DNA from: Coriobacteriaceae bacterium
Lineage (GTDB): Bacteria > Actinomycetota > Coriobacteriia > Coriobacteriales > UMGS124
Assembly (NCBI GenBank): GCA_019421015.1
Contig: JAHZGC010000007.1
Coordinates: forward strand, 88,950-152,949
DNA length: 64,000 bases
Direction: 5' to 3'
The position numbers and the translations under genes were made by a program. Every line of letters starts with the position of its first letter. The stretch's first letter is position 1. Below, in pieces: positions 35,023 through 43,787 of the stretch. The notes under the pieces were generated by a model, which saw only the letters and a list, made by a program, of their open reading frames with translations, was not told the origin of the DNA and did no database searches.

Positions 35023-35507
35023 TACGCATCACTCCCCTTCGAGTCGAGCTCCTCGAGCAACGACCGGGCTTCTTTGAACCGAGCGGCGATCACGGCCTTC
35101 TCGTCCACACGTTCGGGACGCTTGGGCTGGGAGGCCGGGGTGGCGGCCACGGCGTTGGCCACGGCCACGTCGCGGGTGTGCGAGATGGAGAGATACACCT
35201 CGGTCACCCCCTGCTCGCGCGCCACCTCGAGGGCCCGGCCACAGAGCACCGCCAGCGGCTTGCCCCGGTCGTCGTGACCCACCGAGACATCCTGATACCC
35301 GATACCGTCGCCAAAACCCACACCGAGGGCCTTGAGCACCGCCTCGCGGGCGGCAAAGCAGCCGGCGTAGCTCGCGTAGGGGTTGGCGCGCCCGGCGCAG
35401 TAGGCGTGCTCCTCGGGCGTAAAGACACGCTGCCCAAAGCGCGGCGTGCGCTCCATGGCCGCCTTGACCCGCGAGATCTCGACGATGTCGACCCCAACAC
35501 CGGCCAC
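35022..35507 (-). CDS. acpS: Holo-[acyl-carrier-protein] synthase, with C-terminal extension
   Basis: A 161-residue protein that moves phosphopantetheine from CoA to acyl carrier protein. GVGVDIVEISRVKAAM at the N-terminus and CFAAREAVLKALGVGF hold the Mg ligands Asp and Glu; LSISHTRDVAVANAVA closes the domain. The usual length is about 120-130; the last 40 charged residues are extra. GTG 35507 has ACGGAG 7 bases upstream, inside the end of glmS, four bases after the glmS stop, so it is translationally linked with glmS and with nnr downstream. Confidence 0.9.
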   Translation of the reverse strand: MAGVGVDIVEISRVKAAMERTPRFGQRVFTPEEHAYCAGRANPYASYAGCFAAREAVLKALGVGFGDGIGYQDVSVGHDDRGKPLAVLCGRALEVAREQGVTEVYLSISHTRDVAVANAVAATPASQPKRPERVDEKAVIAARFKEARSLLEELDSKGSDA

Positions 35508-35511
35508 GGCG

Positions 35512-37332
35512 CTACTCCGTGGTGACGGACTTGGCCAGGTTGCGCGGGCGGTCCACGTCACAACCGCGCGCCACGGCCACCTCGTGGGCAAGGAGCTGCA
35601 GATAAACCGCCGCGGGCGCGGGCGCAAGCCACGACGGGCACGCCGGCAGCCACATCACGGCGTCGGCCGCTGCGGCCACCTCGGCGTCGCCCTCGGTAGC
35701 GACGGCGGCCACGCTCGCACCGCGGGCGCAGATCTCGGCCACGTTGGAGACGGTCTTGGCGCGCACCGCGTCGTTGGGCACGACCACGACGACCGGGAAG
35801 CCCGGCTCGAGCAGGGCGATGGGCCCGTGCTTCATCTCGCCGGCCGGGTACGACTCGGCGTGCAGGTAGCTGACCTCCTTGAGCTTGAGGGCGCCCTCGG
35901 CCGCCGTGGCCGAGTTGAGCCCGCGCCCCAGGAAGAGCGCGGAGTGGGCACCCTCGAACAGGGGGGCCGCCAAGGCCGCCGAACCGGAACGGGAGAGGAC
36001 CTCGGAAAGCAGGGCCGGCAACCCGGCCAGGTCGGAGGCGCGGCCGGCGATCAGGTCGGGGTCGGCGCCGTGGGCCGCGGCCACCTTGAGGGCAAAGAGC
36101 GCCATGGCGGCAAGCTGGGCGGTGTAGGCCTTGGTCGAGGCCACCGAGACCTCGGGGCCCGCCTGCAGGTAGAGCGTCCAGTCGGCCTCGCGGGCGGCGG
36201 TGGAGCCGATCACGTTGGTGACGGCCAGGGTCTTGGCGCCGGCCGCCTTGGCCTTGCGGGCGGCGGTCAGGGTGTCGGCCGTCTCGCCCGACTGGGTGAG
36301 GACGACGCAGAGGTCCCCCGCGCCCACCACGGCGTCGCGGTACACGAACTCGCTCGCCACGTCGACCTCCACGGGGATGCGCGCCCAGCTCTCCACGAGC
36401 CCCTTCACGAAGAGGCCGGCGTGGTAGGAGGTGCCGCAGGCGAGCACGAGCACGCGCTTGACCTGGGCGGCCTCCTCAAAGGGCAGCTCGGGCAGGGGGT
36501 CCTCTCCCTCGCCGAGCCGGCCGGCGAGCAGGCGCGAGGCCACCTCGGGTTGCTCCGCCATCTCCTTGCTCATGAAGTCGGCGTGGCCGCCCAGCGTGGC
36601 GCTCGACACGTCCCAGTCCACGTGGAGCACCTCGGGGTCGACCGACTCGCCGGCCGCGTCGAACACCTCGAGGAACCCGTCGGCATGCAGGCGCGCGACC
36701 TGCCCGTCGTCGAGCACCACGACGTCGCGGGTGCGCGGGAGAAGCGCGGTGAGGTCGCTCGCGGCGTAGCAGCCCCCCTCGGTCGAAGCCACCACGAGCG
36801 GCGAGCCCTTGCGGGCGCACACCACCACGTCGGGCTCGTCGACGCAGCAGGCCACGAGCGCGTAGGCGCCCTCGAGACGGGGCAGCGCGCCGCGCACGGC
36901 GGCGAGCAGGTCACCCTTGTAGAGCGACTCGACCAGGTGCACGGCGGCCTCGGAGTCGGTGTCGCTCGTGAACACGTGGCCCTTGGCCATGAGCTCGGTG
37001 CGCAGGGCCGAGAAGTTCTCGATGATGCCGTTGTGCACCAGCGAGATACGGCCCTTGCAGTCCCTGAACGGGTGGGCGTTGCGCTCGGAGGGGGCTCCGT
37101 GGGTGGCCCAGCGGGTGTGGGCGATGCCACAGGTGCCGGGCAGCGGAGATTTCTCGGCCGCCTCGGCGAGCTGGGACACGCGCCCCTTGCGCTTGAGCAG
37201 GCGCATGGCGCCGTCGGGGCCCACGACCGCCATGCCGGCCGAGTCGTAGCCGCGGTACTCCAGGGTGGCGAGGCCCTGCAGCAAGAACGGCTGGGCCTCC
37301 TCAGAGCCGACGCATCCAACGATTCCGCACAT
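35512..37332 (-). CDS. glmS: Glutamine-fructose-6-phosphate aminotransferase
   Basis: A 606-residue enzyme making glucosamine-6-phosphate for peptidoglycan. Cys2 (MCGIVGCVG) is the glutaminase nucleophile, with HTRWATHG and FSALRTELMAKGH. Two SIS domains follow (ACGTSYHAGLFVKG, LTQSGETADTLTA, STKAYTAQLAAMALF). The C-terminus ARGCDVDRPRNLAKSVTTE is family-typical. AAAGGA precedes the ATG. It starts the glmS-acpS-nnr operon; an extended -10 lies 76 bases upstream. No room or motif for a glmS ribozyme is seen in the short leader. glmM lies about 2.3 kb away on the same strand. Confidence 0.95.
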   Translation of the reverse strand: MCGIVGCVGSEEAQPFLLQGLATLEYRGYDSAGMAVVGPDGAMRLLKRKGRVSQLAEAAEKSPLPGTCGIAHTRWATHGAPSERNAHPFRDCKGRISLVHNGIIENFSALRTELMAKGHVFTSDTDSEAAVHLVESLYKGDLLAAVRGALPRLEGAYALVACCVDEPDVVVCARKGSPLVVASTEGGCYAASDLTALLPRTRDVVVLDDGQVARLHADGFLEVFDAAGESVDPEVLHVDWDVSSATLGGHADFMSKEMAEQPEVASRLLAGRLGEGEDPLPELPFEEAAQVKRVLVLACGTSYHAGLFVKGLVESWARIPVEVDVASEFVYRDAVVGAGDLCVVLTQSGETADTLTAARKAKAAGAKTLAVTNVIGSTAAREADWTLYLQAGPEVSVASTKAYTAQLAAMALFALKVAAAHGADPDLIAGRASDLAGLPALLSEVLSRSGSAALAAPLFEGAHSALFLGRGLNSATAAEGALKLKEVSYLHAESYPAGEMKHGPIALLEPGFPVVVVVPNDAVRAKTVSNVAEICARGASVAAVATEGDAEVAAAADAVMWLPACPSWLAPAPAAVYLQLLAHEVAVARGCDVDRPRNLAKSVTTE

Positions 37333-37407
37333 AGAAAGGGTTCCTTTCAAAAAGACAGGCTCATGGCCGGGAAGGACACCGGCGATAGGTTGCACGAATA
37401 GGAGCGT

Positions 37408-37416
37408 AGTATACCA
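37408..37416 (-). promoter_or_regulatory. Extended -10 promoter of glmS
   Basis: On the minus strand TGGTATACT combines a TGn extension with a TATACT -10 box. Transcription would begin near 37401, giving a leader of about 70 bases before glmS. No clear -35 box is visible. Confidence 0.5.
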
Positions 37417-37747
37417 GTGCCCACCGCGCGCGACCGACCCTTCGCGAGACGGCCACAGGAGAGGGGCGGTCGTGACGGAAAAGGGGGACTTGGGAGCGAA
37501 GCACGGAGGGTTGCGGGTCGGGCCCGCCGGCAGGCGGTTGGCTGCGTGAGGGAGCTTGGTGGGCGGGAGGGTTTGGCGGGTGTGGGTGCCGCGGCCGGCG
37601 GGAGGAGCGGTGGGAGCCACGGGGCCCTGGGAGCGCGAGGGCGGCGGGGACGCCGGGAGGGGCAGGGGGGTTGGGGATGTTGGGGGGCGCCATGGCCCTT
37701 GGGGCGCGGGGTGTTGGGAGCGCCCTCTGCCAGAGCCGCCAAAGCCG

Positions 37748-37967
37748 AGATGCTTCCGCAGAATGAGGGTTCTGGATAGGCATGGGGGTGCCTTGGGCGC
37801 CCCTTTGGGACCGAACGTCTTTCCGACGCGGCGAGCCGTCCAATAAAGTAGCAGTTCAGGAGGGGTATCGGCTGCAAGGGTTTCTCGCCATGCAGGAGAA
37901 TCCGGAAACATCGGGGTCTCTCCCCCTATTTCTGCCTATCCAGAACCCTGATTATGCGGCGGTATCT
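37748..37967. mobile_element. MITE-like element 2 with 33-bp terminal inverted repeats
   Basis: The ends 37748-37780 and 37935-37967 are inverted repeats (27-28 of 33 identical) that contain GGGTTCTGGATAGG. The element is 220 bp, shares its right half with the element at 32071-32288, and is non-coding. The two copies differ through their left interior, so they are not a recent duplication. Confidence 0.8.
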
Positions 37968-38026
37968 GCCGATTTGAGCGTTGGCGCGAACGCAGGCGAT
38001 CGCGGAGCCCCACGGCCCGTGGCGAC

Positions 38027-38087
38027 GATGGCCGAAATCAGAACCGCGCTACCCCCCTTGAATCGCAGCGTTCTGATTGTGGCCACC
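38027..38087. repeat. Facing motif pair related to the 41-bp-period arrays
   Basis: GATGGCCGAAATCAGAACCG (38027-38046) and an inverted copy ending GTTCTGATTGTGGCCACC (38070-38087) face each other across about 20 bases. The GATGGC start and spacing resemble units of the arrays at 3176 and 29693. The pair can fold as a hairpin after the exporter stop at 38113, so a terminator role is also possible. Confidence 0.5.
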
Positions 38088-38112
38088 CCTCGCCACCTCG
38101 CGCCACCTCGCA

Positions 38113-39363
38113 CTACCCCTCTTCCCGCATCAGCCCCCGTCGGCAGGCGGCCGCCCAGGCAAGGATCGCCGCCGTCATCGACGCCACCATAAGCACGCCG
38201 AGGCCCACGATGTAGTTGGGAAAGGGCAGCATGATCAGCGCCATGCCCACCACGCCAAACAGCGTATGGACGCAGTTGATCATTGAGCTCGCGCTCCCCA
38301 CGTCGCTTTGGCGCAGCGAGAGCAGGATGTTGGTGGTGTAGGGGCGCACCGTGGCCTCCACGGTGGCAAACAGCGCAAACAGTGCGGCAAAGAACCACGC
38401 CGACAGCACCCCCGCAACACACAGCAGCACGCCACAGACGGCGCTTATCCCCATCAGGCCATAGGTGAGCGCCGTGGTCGAGACCGCGCCCCCAAAGCGC
38501 AGGTGCGCCATGGGCCCCAGCACCGTGACGGCCGCCGTGGCCGCAAAGAAGTAGGTGTAAACTCGCTGGGTCTCCCCAAAGAAGTCCACGTAGATGTAGG
38601 AGCCCACCGCGATATAGGCCATAAACGGCAGGTTGAACAGGCCTGCCGCCGCCAGCACCAGCATAAAGGTGCGGTCGCGTGCCACACGGCCCAGGCCGCC
38701 GAGGGAGCGCAGCACGCCGACGTCGGTCCGCTCGGCCGCGGGCAGGCTCTCCACAAAGAGCAGCGAGGCCGCGAGGCACAAAAGCCCAAGCACCGTAAGG
38801 ACCCAGAAGGTCGCGCGCCAGGTGCTCACCTGGATGATAAGGCCACCCAGCAGCGGCGCAAGCACCGGCCCCGTCACGGCCATGACCTGGATTACGGCCA
38901 GCATGGCGCCGCGGCGCTTCTCGGTGAAGCAGTCCTTCACCAGCGCCGTGGACACCGCGTTCACGGCACCGGCCCCCACCGCCTGCACCACGCGGGCCCC
39001 GATGAGCCAATAGATGCTGGGCGAGAGGGCGCTCACCGCGCTCCCGGCCGCGTACACCGCGACGCCGCCCAACAAGACCGGCCTGCGCCCCAGGCGGTCG
39101 CTCATGGGGCCGCACACCAGCAGCCCCACGGCAAAGAACAGAAAGAAGCCCACGATCGTGAGGTTCACCAAGCCCACCGTCGTGTCAAAGTACGCCGGCA
39201 TCTGGGGGACCGACGGCGTGTAGATGTCGAGGGAGAACGGCACGATGGCGTTGGCCACCACCAGAAGGGCCACCAGGCCGGCCGTGCCCAGACGCGGCTG
39301 CGGCATGCGCAGCCACGACCTTTCGGCTGAATCTTGACGGGACTGAGAAACGGATCGCGACAC
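38113..39363 (-). CDS. MFS drug exporter, Bcr/CflA type
   Basis: A 416-residue transporter with 12 predicted membrane segments. SLDIYTPSVPQMPAYFDTT and GPMSDRLGRRPVLLGG (the conserved loop between helices 2 and 3) are typical of the Bcr/CflA group of proton-coupled drug exporters, as is VVQAVGAGAVNAVSTALVKDCF in the fourth and fifth helices. GTG 39363 has GAGGAGG at good distance. It stands alone between the glmS and glmM regions. The substrate is unknown. Confidence 0.85.
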   Translation of the reverse strand: MSRSVSQSRQDSAERSWLRMPQPRLGTAGLVALLVVANAIVPFSLDIYTPSVPQMPAYFDTTVGLVNLTIVGFFLFFAVGLLVCGPMSDRLGRRPVLLGGVAVYAAGSAVSALSPSIYWLIGARVVQAVGAGAVNAVSTALVKDCFTEKRRGAMLAVIQVMAVTGPVLAPLLGGLIIQVSTWRATFWVLTVLGLLCLAASLLFVESLPAAERTDVGVLRSLGGLGRVARDRTFMLVLAAAGLFNLPFMAYIAVGSYIYVDFFGETQRVYTYFFAATAAVTVLGPMAHLRFGGAVSTTALTYGLMGISAVCGVLLCVAGVLSAWFFAALFALFATVEATVRPYTTNILLSLRQSDVGSASSMINCVHTLFGVVGMALIMLPFPNYIVGLGVLMVASMTAAILAWAAACRRGLMREEG

Positions 39364-39406
39364 GGCCCTGCCTCCTCACACGAAAGCGAGCCGAACACCA
39401 AAAACA

Positions 39407-39440
39407 GGTGCACCCGGCTCGCGAGCGAACCGGGCGCACC
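39407..39440 (-). terminator. Intrinsic terminator after glmM
   Basis: On the minus strand GGTGC-CCCGG pairs with CCGGG-GCACC around a short loop, followed after three bases by GTTTTTGG. It lies about 150 bases past the glmM stop, just before the exporter gene. Confidence 0.7.
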
Positions 39441-39587
39441 CGACATCTTATCCAACGGTGGCGGCTGCGGCCGCCCGTCCTCCGATGACCCAAGAGCGAG
39501 TATGCAAGCTTAGCGACCCGCGTGCAAGGGGTTCACGGCTTTTGCAGACCCCCAGAAGGTGCAAGCAGGAGGCACCCGCCCAAACCT

Positions 39588-40922
39588 CTACTCCCCGTCG
39601 AGCTCGGCGCGGATGACGGCCGCGATGCGCTCGGCGCAGTCGGTGGCCAGCTCCTCGGTAGAGGCCTCGACCATGACGCGCACGAGGGGCTCGGTGCCCG
39701 AGGCGCGCACGAGCACGCGGCCGGCGTCGCCGAGGGCCTGGGTCTCGGTCTCCACGGCGGCCACCACCGCGGTGTTGCTGCCGTGCTCGTCCTTGCGAGC
39801 GGTGCGCACGTTCACGAGCGACTGGGGGAAGCGGCGCATCACGCGTGCCAGCTCGGCGAGCGACTTGCCGGTGCGCTTCATAACGGCCATAAGCTGCAGG
39901 GCCGTGACCAGACCGTCGCCGGTGGTGTTGTGGTTCAAGAAGATGATGTGGCCCGACTGCTCGCCGCCGATGACCGCGCCGTCGGCCAGCATGCGCTGGA
40001 GCACGAAGCGGTCGCCCACGGCAGTCTGGGCGACCTCGATGCCGTTCTCGCCCATGGCACGGACAAAGCCCAGGTTGCACATCACGGTGGAGACGACCTC
40101 GTTGTTCGCCAGCTCGCCGCGCGCAGCCATGTCGGTGGCGCAGATGGCGAGCACGCGGTCGCCGTCGACCTCGCTGCCCGAGGCGTCCACGAACAGCACG
40201 CGGTCAGCGTCGCCGTCGTGGGCCAGGCCCAGGTCAGCGCCGATCTCGGCCATCTTGGCACGCAGGGGCTCCAGATGGGTCGAGCCGCAGCCCACGTTGA
40301 TGTCCATGCCGTCAAAGTCGGTGTTGAACGCAAAGACCTCGGCACCCAGGCGCTCCAAGGCGGCCGGCGTGGTGCGGCAGCTCGCGCCGTGGGCGCAGTC
40401 CACCACCACGCGCAGCCCGTCGAGGCGCACGTCGATGCTGTCGATGGCGTGGTTGATGTAGACCTCGCGGGCGTCCTTGAGCTTCTCGAGCTTGCCCACG
40501 CCCATGCCGGGCTCATAGGCCTGCTCCGCATAGCCGGCCTCCACGAAGTCGGCCAGGTAGTCCTCGGCCTCGTCGCTCGCCTTCATGCCGTCGGGGCCGA
40601 AGAACTTGATGCCGTTGTACTCGGGCGGGTTGTGGCTCGCCGAGATGACCACGCCGCCGTCGGCGCCATAGACGCGGGTGAGCAGGGCCACCGCGGGGGT
40701 CGGGATCACGCCCGCGCACAGGGGCGTGCCACCCGCCGCCATGATGCCGGCCTGCAGGGCGCTCTCGAGCATGGAGCCGGAACGGCGGGTGTCGCGCCCC
40801 ACCACGATACGCGGCCCGAGCACCGAGACGGCCCCCATGCCAAGGCGGTACGCCAAAGCCGCCGTGAGGTCGACGTTTGCCACACCGCGCACGCCGTCGG
40901 TGCCGAAGAGACGGTTGGGCAT
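39588..40922 (-). CDS. glmM: Phosphoglucosamine mutase
   Basis: A 444-residue enzyme converting glucosamine-6-phosphate to glucosamine-1-phosphate. It starts MPNRLFGTDGVRGVAN, has the phosphoserine loop ISASHNPPEYNGIKFF, the metal loop DGDADRVLFVD, the sugar loop GEQSGHIIF and the phosphate-binding RASGTEPLVRVMVE. ATG 40922 is preceded by AAAGGAG. It uses the product of glmS in the wall precursor path. It stands alone, between the rpsI terminator and the exporter. Confidence 0.95.
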   Translation of the reverse strand: MPNRLFGTDGVRGVANVDLTAALAYRLGMGAVSVLGPRIVVGRDTRRSGSMLESALQAGIMAAGGTPLCAGVIPTPAVALLTRVYGADGGVVISASHNPPEYNGIKFFGPDGMKASDEAEDYLADFVEAGYAEQAYEPGMGVGKLEKLKDAREVYINHAIDSIDVRLDGLRVVVDCAHGASCRTTPAALERLGAEVFAFNTDFDGMDINVGCGSTHLEPLRAKMAEIGADLGLAHDGDADRVLFVDASGSEVDGDRVLAICATDMAARGELANNEVVSTVMCNLGFVRAMGENGIEVAQTAVGDRFVLQRMLADGAVIGGEQSGHIIFLNHNTTGDGLVTALQLMAVMKRTGKSLAELARVMRRFPQSLVNVRTARKDEHGSNTAVVAAVETETQALGDAGRVLVRASGTEPLVRVMVEASTEELATDCAERIAAVIRAELDGE

Positions 40923-40971
40923 GGACGTGCTCCTTTCAACGTTTGTACTCTTGTACTATGGCCGTTACAAG

Positions 40972-41002
40972 GACGGGGCCCCGCACAAAGCGAAGCCCCG
41001 TC
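40972..41002 (-). terminator. Hairpin after rplM-rpsI
   Basis: GACGGGGC and GCCCCGTC form an 8-bp stem with a 15-base loop 31 bases past the rpsI stop. On the minus strand it is followed by CTTGTAACGG, which lacks a real T run. Confidence 0.55.
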
Positions 41003-41032
41003 GATACGAGCAAGTTGGGGAGACGGTCCCGA

Positions 41033-41431
<399 letters not shown>

Positions 41432-41436
41432 CTTGC

Positions 41437-41889
41437 TTACGCCTCCACGGAAATCTTACGGGGGTTCTGGGCCTGGTGCGGGTGCTCGGGGCCGGCGTAC
41501 ACCTTGAGCTTGGTGAACTGCTTACGGCCGAGGCTGTTCTTGGGAAGCATGCCCTTGACGGCGCGCTCGATGATGCGCTCCGGGTGCTTCTCCATGGCCT
41601 CCCTCCAGGTCTCCTCCTTGAGGCCACCGATGTAGCCGGAGTGGTGACGCCAGACCTTCTCCTCTTCCTTGTTGCCGGTGAGGCGGACCTTCTCGGCGTT
41701 GACGACCACGACGAAGTCGCCGCAGTCGACGTGAGGGGTGTAGATCGGCTTGTTCTTGCCACGGAGAATCATAGCGATCTGGGTGGCGAGACGACCGAGA
41801 ACCATGCCGCCATCCTTGCCCTCGGCGGCATCAATCAGGACCCAGTCGCGCTGGACCTCGCCAGGTTTGGCGTAGTACGTGGTCTTCAC
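41437..41889 (-). CDS. rplM: 50S ribosomal protein L13
   Basis: A 150-residue protein matching L13: KTTYYAKPGEVQRDWVLIDA, GRLATQIAMILRGKNKPIYTPHVDCGDFVVVVNA, HSGYIGGLKEETW and AVKGMLPKNSLGR. GTG 41889 lies six bases after GGAGGAG; an ATG five codons upstream overlaps that ribosome binding site and is rejected. First gene of the rplM-rpsI operon. Confidence 0.97.
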   Translation of the reverse strand: MKTTYYAKPGEVQRDWVLIDAAEGKDGGMVLGRLATQIAMILRGKNKPIYTPHVDCGDFVVVVNAEKVRLTGNKEEEKVWRHHSGYIGGLKEETWREAMEKHPERIIERAVKGMLPKNSLGRKQFTKLKVYAGPEHPHQAQNPRKISVEA

Positions 41890-41969
41890 GTAAAACTCCT
41901 CCAACTCATACTATCGTAGAATGTCACTTGCAGAGATTTCACGGGGCTCTGGTCGAAGTGAACTCTCCA

Positions 41970-41998
41970 AGTTTAGGTATGGGCAGGAGCGCTGTCAA
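41970..41998 (-). promoter_or_regulatory. Sigma-70-type promoter of rplM-rpsI
   Basis: On the minus strand a perfect TTGACA (41993-41998) is separated by exactly 17 bases from TAAACT (41970-41975). Transcription would start near 41963, leaving a leader of about 75 bases before rplM. Confidence 0.8.
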
Positions 41999-42067
41999 TG
42001 CAGACTTTGGCCATATCCGGCAGCTCTTATCGTTGCTTCACATTCCCCGCCCCAACGTGCACAAAAA

Positions 42068-42095
42068 ACGCGGGACATCTTGCGATGCCCCGCGT
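42068..42095 (-). terminator. Intrinsic terminator after the 100-residue protein gene
   Basis: ACGCGGGGCATC and GATGTCCCGCGT pair (one bulge) around a short loop and are followed on the minus strand by TTTTTTG. It lies 27 bases past the stop at 42122. Confidence 0.85.
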
Positions 42096-42121
42096 CTCCG
42101 GTCGGCTTTGGCGAGATCTCC

Positions 42122-42424
42122 CTAGGCCTCGGCCTTCTCAGACGCAAAGAACACGGCGTCCGGATACACCTCGAGCACCGTCTTGCCGTCGATGGCCGGG
42201 AGGGCCAAGAAGTCGTCGACGGTGGCAACGAGCTCGGACACGTCGGTGAAGTGGCCCTTCTCGTTGATCTGGGAGGTGTCCTGCACGCGCCAGAAGTGGT
42301 CGTTGACGTCGGTGAGGTAGTAGCTCTTGTCGCCGAGGTCCATGAACACGGAGTGATTCTTGCGCAGATAGGTGGGCAGCTCCTCAATCGTGATTTCGAT
42401 CGGCTCTTGCGCCTTCTGTCCCAT
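42122..42424 (-). CDS. Small conserved-looking protein of unknown function
   Basis: A 100-residue soluble protein, acidic, not recognised. It has an alpha/beta pattern: IEITIEELPTYLRKNHSVFMDLGDKSYYLTDVNDHFWRVQD suggests a small beta sheet, followed by a helix (VSELVATVDDFLAL) and EVYPDAVFFAS. AAGGAG precedes the ATG, and a strong terminator follows, so it is a single-gene unit. Codon use is like that of its neighbours. I assign no function. Confidence 0.75.
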   Translation of the reverse strand: MGQKAQEPIEITIEELPTYLRKNHSVFMDLGDKSYYLTDVNDHFWRVQDTSQINEKGHFTDVSELVATVDDFLALPAIDGKTVLEVYPDAVFFASEKAEA

Positions 42425-42575
42425 CGCCGGCTCCTTCCTCGTAGCTTTGCGGCCAGGCGGCCGCCCTGCGTGCCTTCAGACGAACCGGGCGAACGGGCCC
42501 CGATTCGTGCTGCTACCATAATGCACCATTTCGTCACGGTTCATTCACATGAATGGCGAATGGCACCGACAATCT

Positions 42576-43433
42576 TTAGGAGCGAAGGGTGTAGATCTGA
42601 ACGGTGGCGTCGCCCAAATAGTCGTTGGCGTAGCTCTGCCACTGAGCAAGCTGCTGGGCGGCCGCCTGCTGGTAGACGGAGTAGGCCACGTAATAGGCCG
42701 CCTGAGCCTGCTCAAAGGTGGCAGCCCCGCCGTCGAAGTCGGGGAGCGCCTGCGCATAGGCGCTCGTGGAGTCGGCCCACGTCCCGCTCTCGGCGTTCCA
42801 CGCGGCACCCACGGTGTCGAGGATGTAGGAGCCGTAGGAGTCGAGGGCGGCCGCGGTGTCGCCGTCGACGGGGGCTGTGGGGGCTTGGGGCGCTGCGGGC
42901 AGCTGGCCCACCACCTGGTCGCGCAGCTTTACGACGGCGGCCGCCTCGGTCAGGATGGCCCGGGCCTGATCCTCACCCATGCCGTAGTACTGGGCGATGG
43001 TCGCGATGTCGTCGGTGCCGAGCGTCTGCAGGGCGTAGGCGGCGAGCTCCTCGTCGGAGACCGTGATGCCCTCCTGCTGCACCAGCTCATCCAGAATCCT
43101 GTTGCGGGCATAGGCCATGATGAGGTCGGCCGAGGGGGCGGCGTAGGTGCCGTCGGCAAGCAGGTCGCTCTCGAGGCTCATGCTGTCCTCGATGGCCTGG
43201 CGCGCGGTGATCTCGTGGGCCTCTCCCCCATAGGAATAGACGCCCACCACGGTGTCGAGCTCCTCTTCGGTGAAGGAGGCCGGGGTCGCGGTGCTCGGCA
43301 GCACAAGGGCCGCGCCCTGGGTGTCAGAGGGGTCCGACGCGGCCTTGTCGTCGGCGAACGCCACGGCGGGCACAAACGCCAGCACGGCGCAGAGGCCGGC
43401 GGTCGCAAGGATGCGTTTCTTCGAGAAGGTCAT
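42576..43433 (-). CDS. Secreted SurA-N-like protein
   Basis: A 285-residue protein with a signal peptide (KKRILATAGLCAVLAFVPAVAFA, cut near residue 26). The mature part begins with a strand pair (ELDTVVGVYSYGGEAHEITARQAIE), then helices IMAYARNRILDELVQQEGITVSDEELAAYALQTLG, as in the N-terminal domain of SurA/PrsA-type chaperones, without a PPIase domain. A Pro/Ala linker precedes a second helical part (AALDSYGSYILDTVGAAW...). It is a clear paralogue of the gene at 62148-63695. ATG 43433 has GAAGGGAG upstream. It may help secreted proteins fold; its clients are unknown. Confidence 0.8.
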   Translation of the reverse strand: MTFSKKRILATAGLCAVLAFVPAVAFADDKAASDPSDTQGAALVLPSTATPASFTEEELDTVVGVYSYGGEAHEITARQAIEDSMSLESDLLADGTYAAPSADLIMAYARNRILDELVQQEGITVSDEELAAYALQTLGTDDIATIAQYYGMGEDQARAILTEAAAVVKLRDQVVGQLPAAPQAPTAPVDGDTAAALDSYGSYILDTVGAAWNAESGTWADSTSAYAQALPDFDGGAATFEQAQAAYYVAYSVYQQAAAQQLAQWQSYANDYLGDATVQIYTLRS

Positions 43434-43596
43434 GGGTGAAGCTCCCTTCGCCATGATGGCCGCCCCTGGGCGGGACGGGGCGCCCGTGCATGGGCGCGCT
43501 GTTCTTCCATCATGACCAAAACCAGGGACGCCTGGCGAGAGAAGCCCGCTCCCCACAGGAAGAGCACCGAGCCTTGCGGCGCCGACGGCAACAAAA

Positions 43597-43624
43597 AGCC
43601 CGGACACCTCGCGATGTCCGGGCT
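43597..43624 (-). terminator. Intrinsic terminator of tRNA-Glu
   Basis: AGCCCGGACA and TGTCCGGGCT form a perfect 10-bp stem with an 8-base loop, followed on the minus strand by TTTTTG. It lies 13 bases past the tRNA 3' end. Confidence 0.9.
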
Positions 43625-43636
43625 CGAGAGTCCAGA

Positions 43637-43713
43637 TGGTGCCCCCAGCGGGGTTCGAACCCGCGATCTTCGCCTTGAAAGGGCGACGTCCTAGGCCGCT
43701 AGACGATGGGGAC
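43637..43713 (-). tRNA. tRNA-Glu (anticodon TTC)
   Basis: The minus strand folds as a tRNA: acceptor GTCCCCA with TGGGGGC, D arm GTCTAGCGGCCTAGGAC, anticodon stem TCGCC/GGCGA with loop CTTTCAA (anticodon TTC), T arm GCGGGTTCGAACCCCGC, discriminator A at 43640 and an encoded CCA at 43637-43639. It is a single-gene unit with its own promoter and terminator. Confidence 0.97.
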
Positions 43714-43726
43714 ACAGTAGTGATGG

Positions 43727-43755
43727 ATTATCGCTCACTCCAAGGCAAAAGGCAA
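43727..43755 (-). promoter_or_regulatory. Promoter of tRNA-Glu
   Basis: On the minus strand TTGCCT (43750-43755) and GATAAT (43727-43732) are separated by exactly 17 bases. Transcription would begin near 43720, just ahead of the tRNA 5' end. Confidence 0.65.
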
Positions 43756-43787
43756 CAGCCAATCAAAACCGCTATCAACTCCACACC

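Larger units (their letters stand above)
37333..38112. other. Gene-free interval with G-rich tract, MITE-like element 2 and facing motifs
   Basis: These 780 bases between the exporter stop and glmS have no supported gene. They hold the glmS promoter, a G-rich tract on the plus strand (about 37480-37720, many runs of three to six G), the MITE-like element at 37748-37967, and a facing pair of GGCC-AATCAGAAC motifs (38027-38048 and 38064-38087) that could also form a hairpin after the exporter gene. Confidence 0.6.

Noticed and set aside
37333..37400. glmS ribozyme
   Set aside because: The leader from the predicted promoter is only about 70 bases, too short for the ribozyme, and no core motif is seen.
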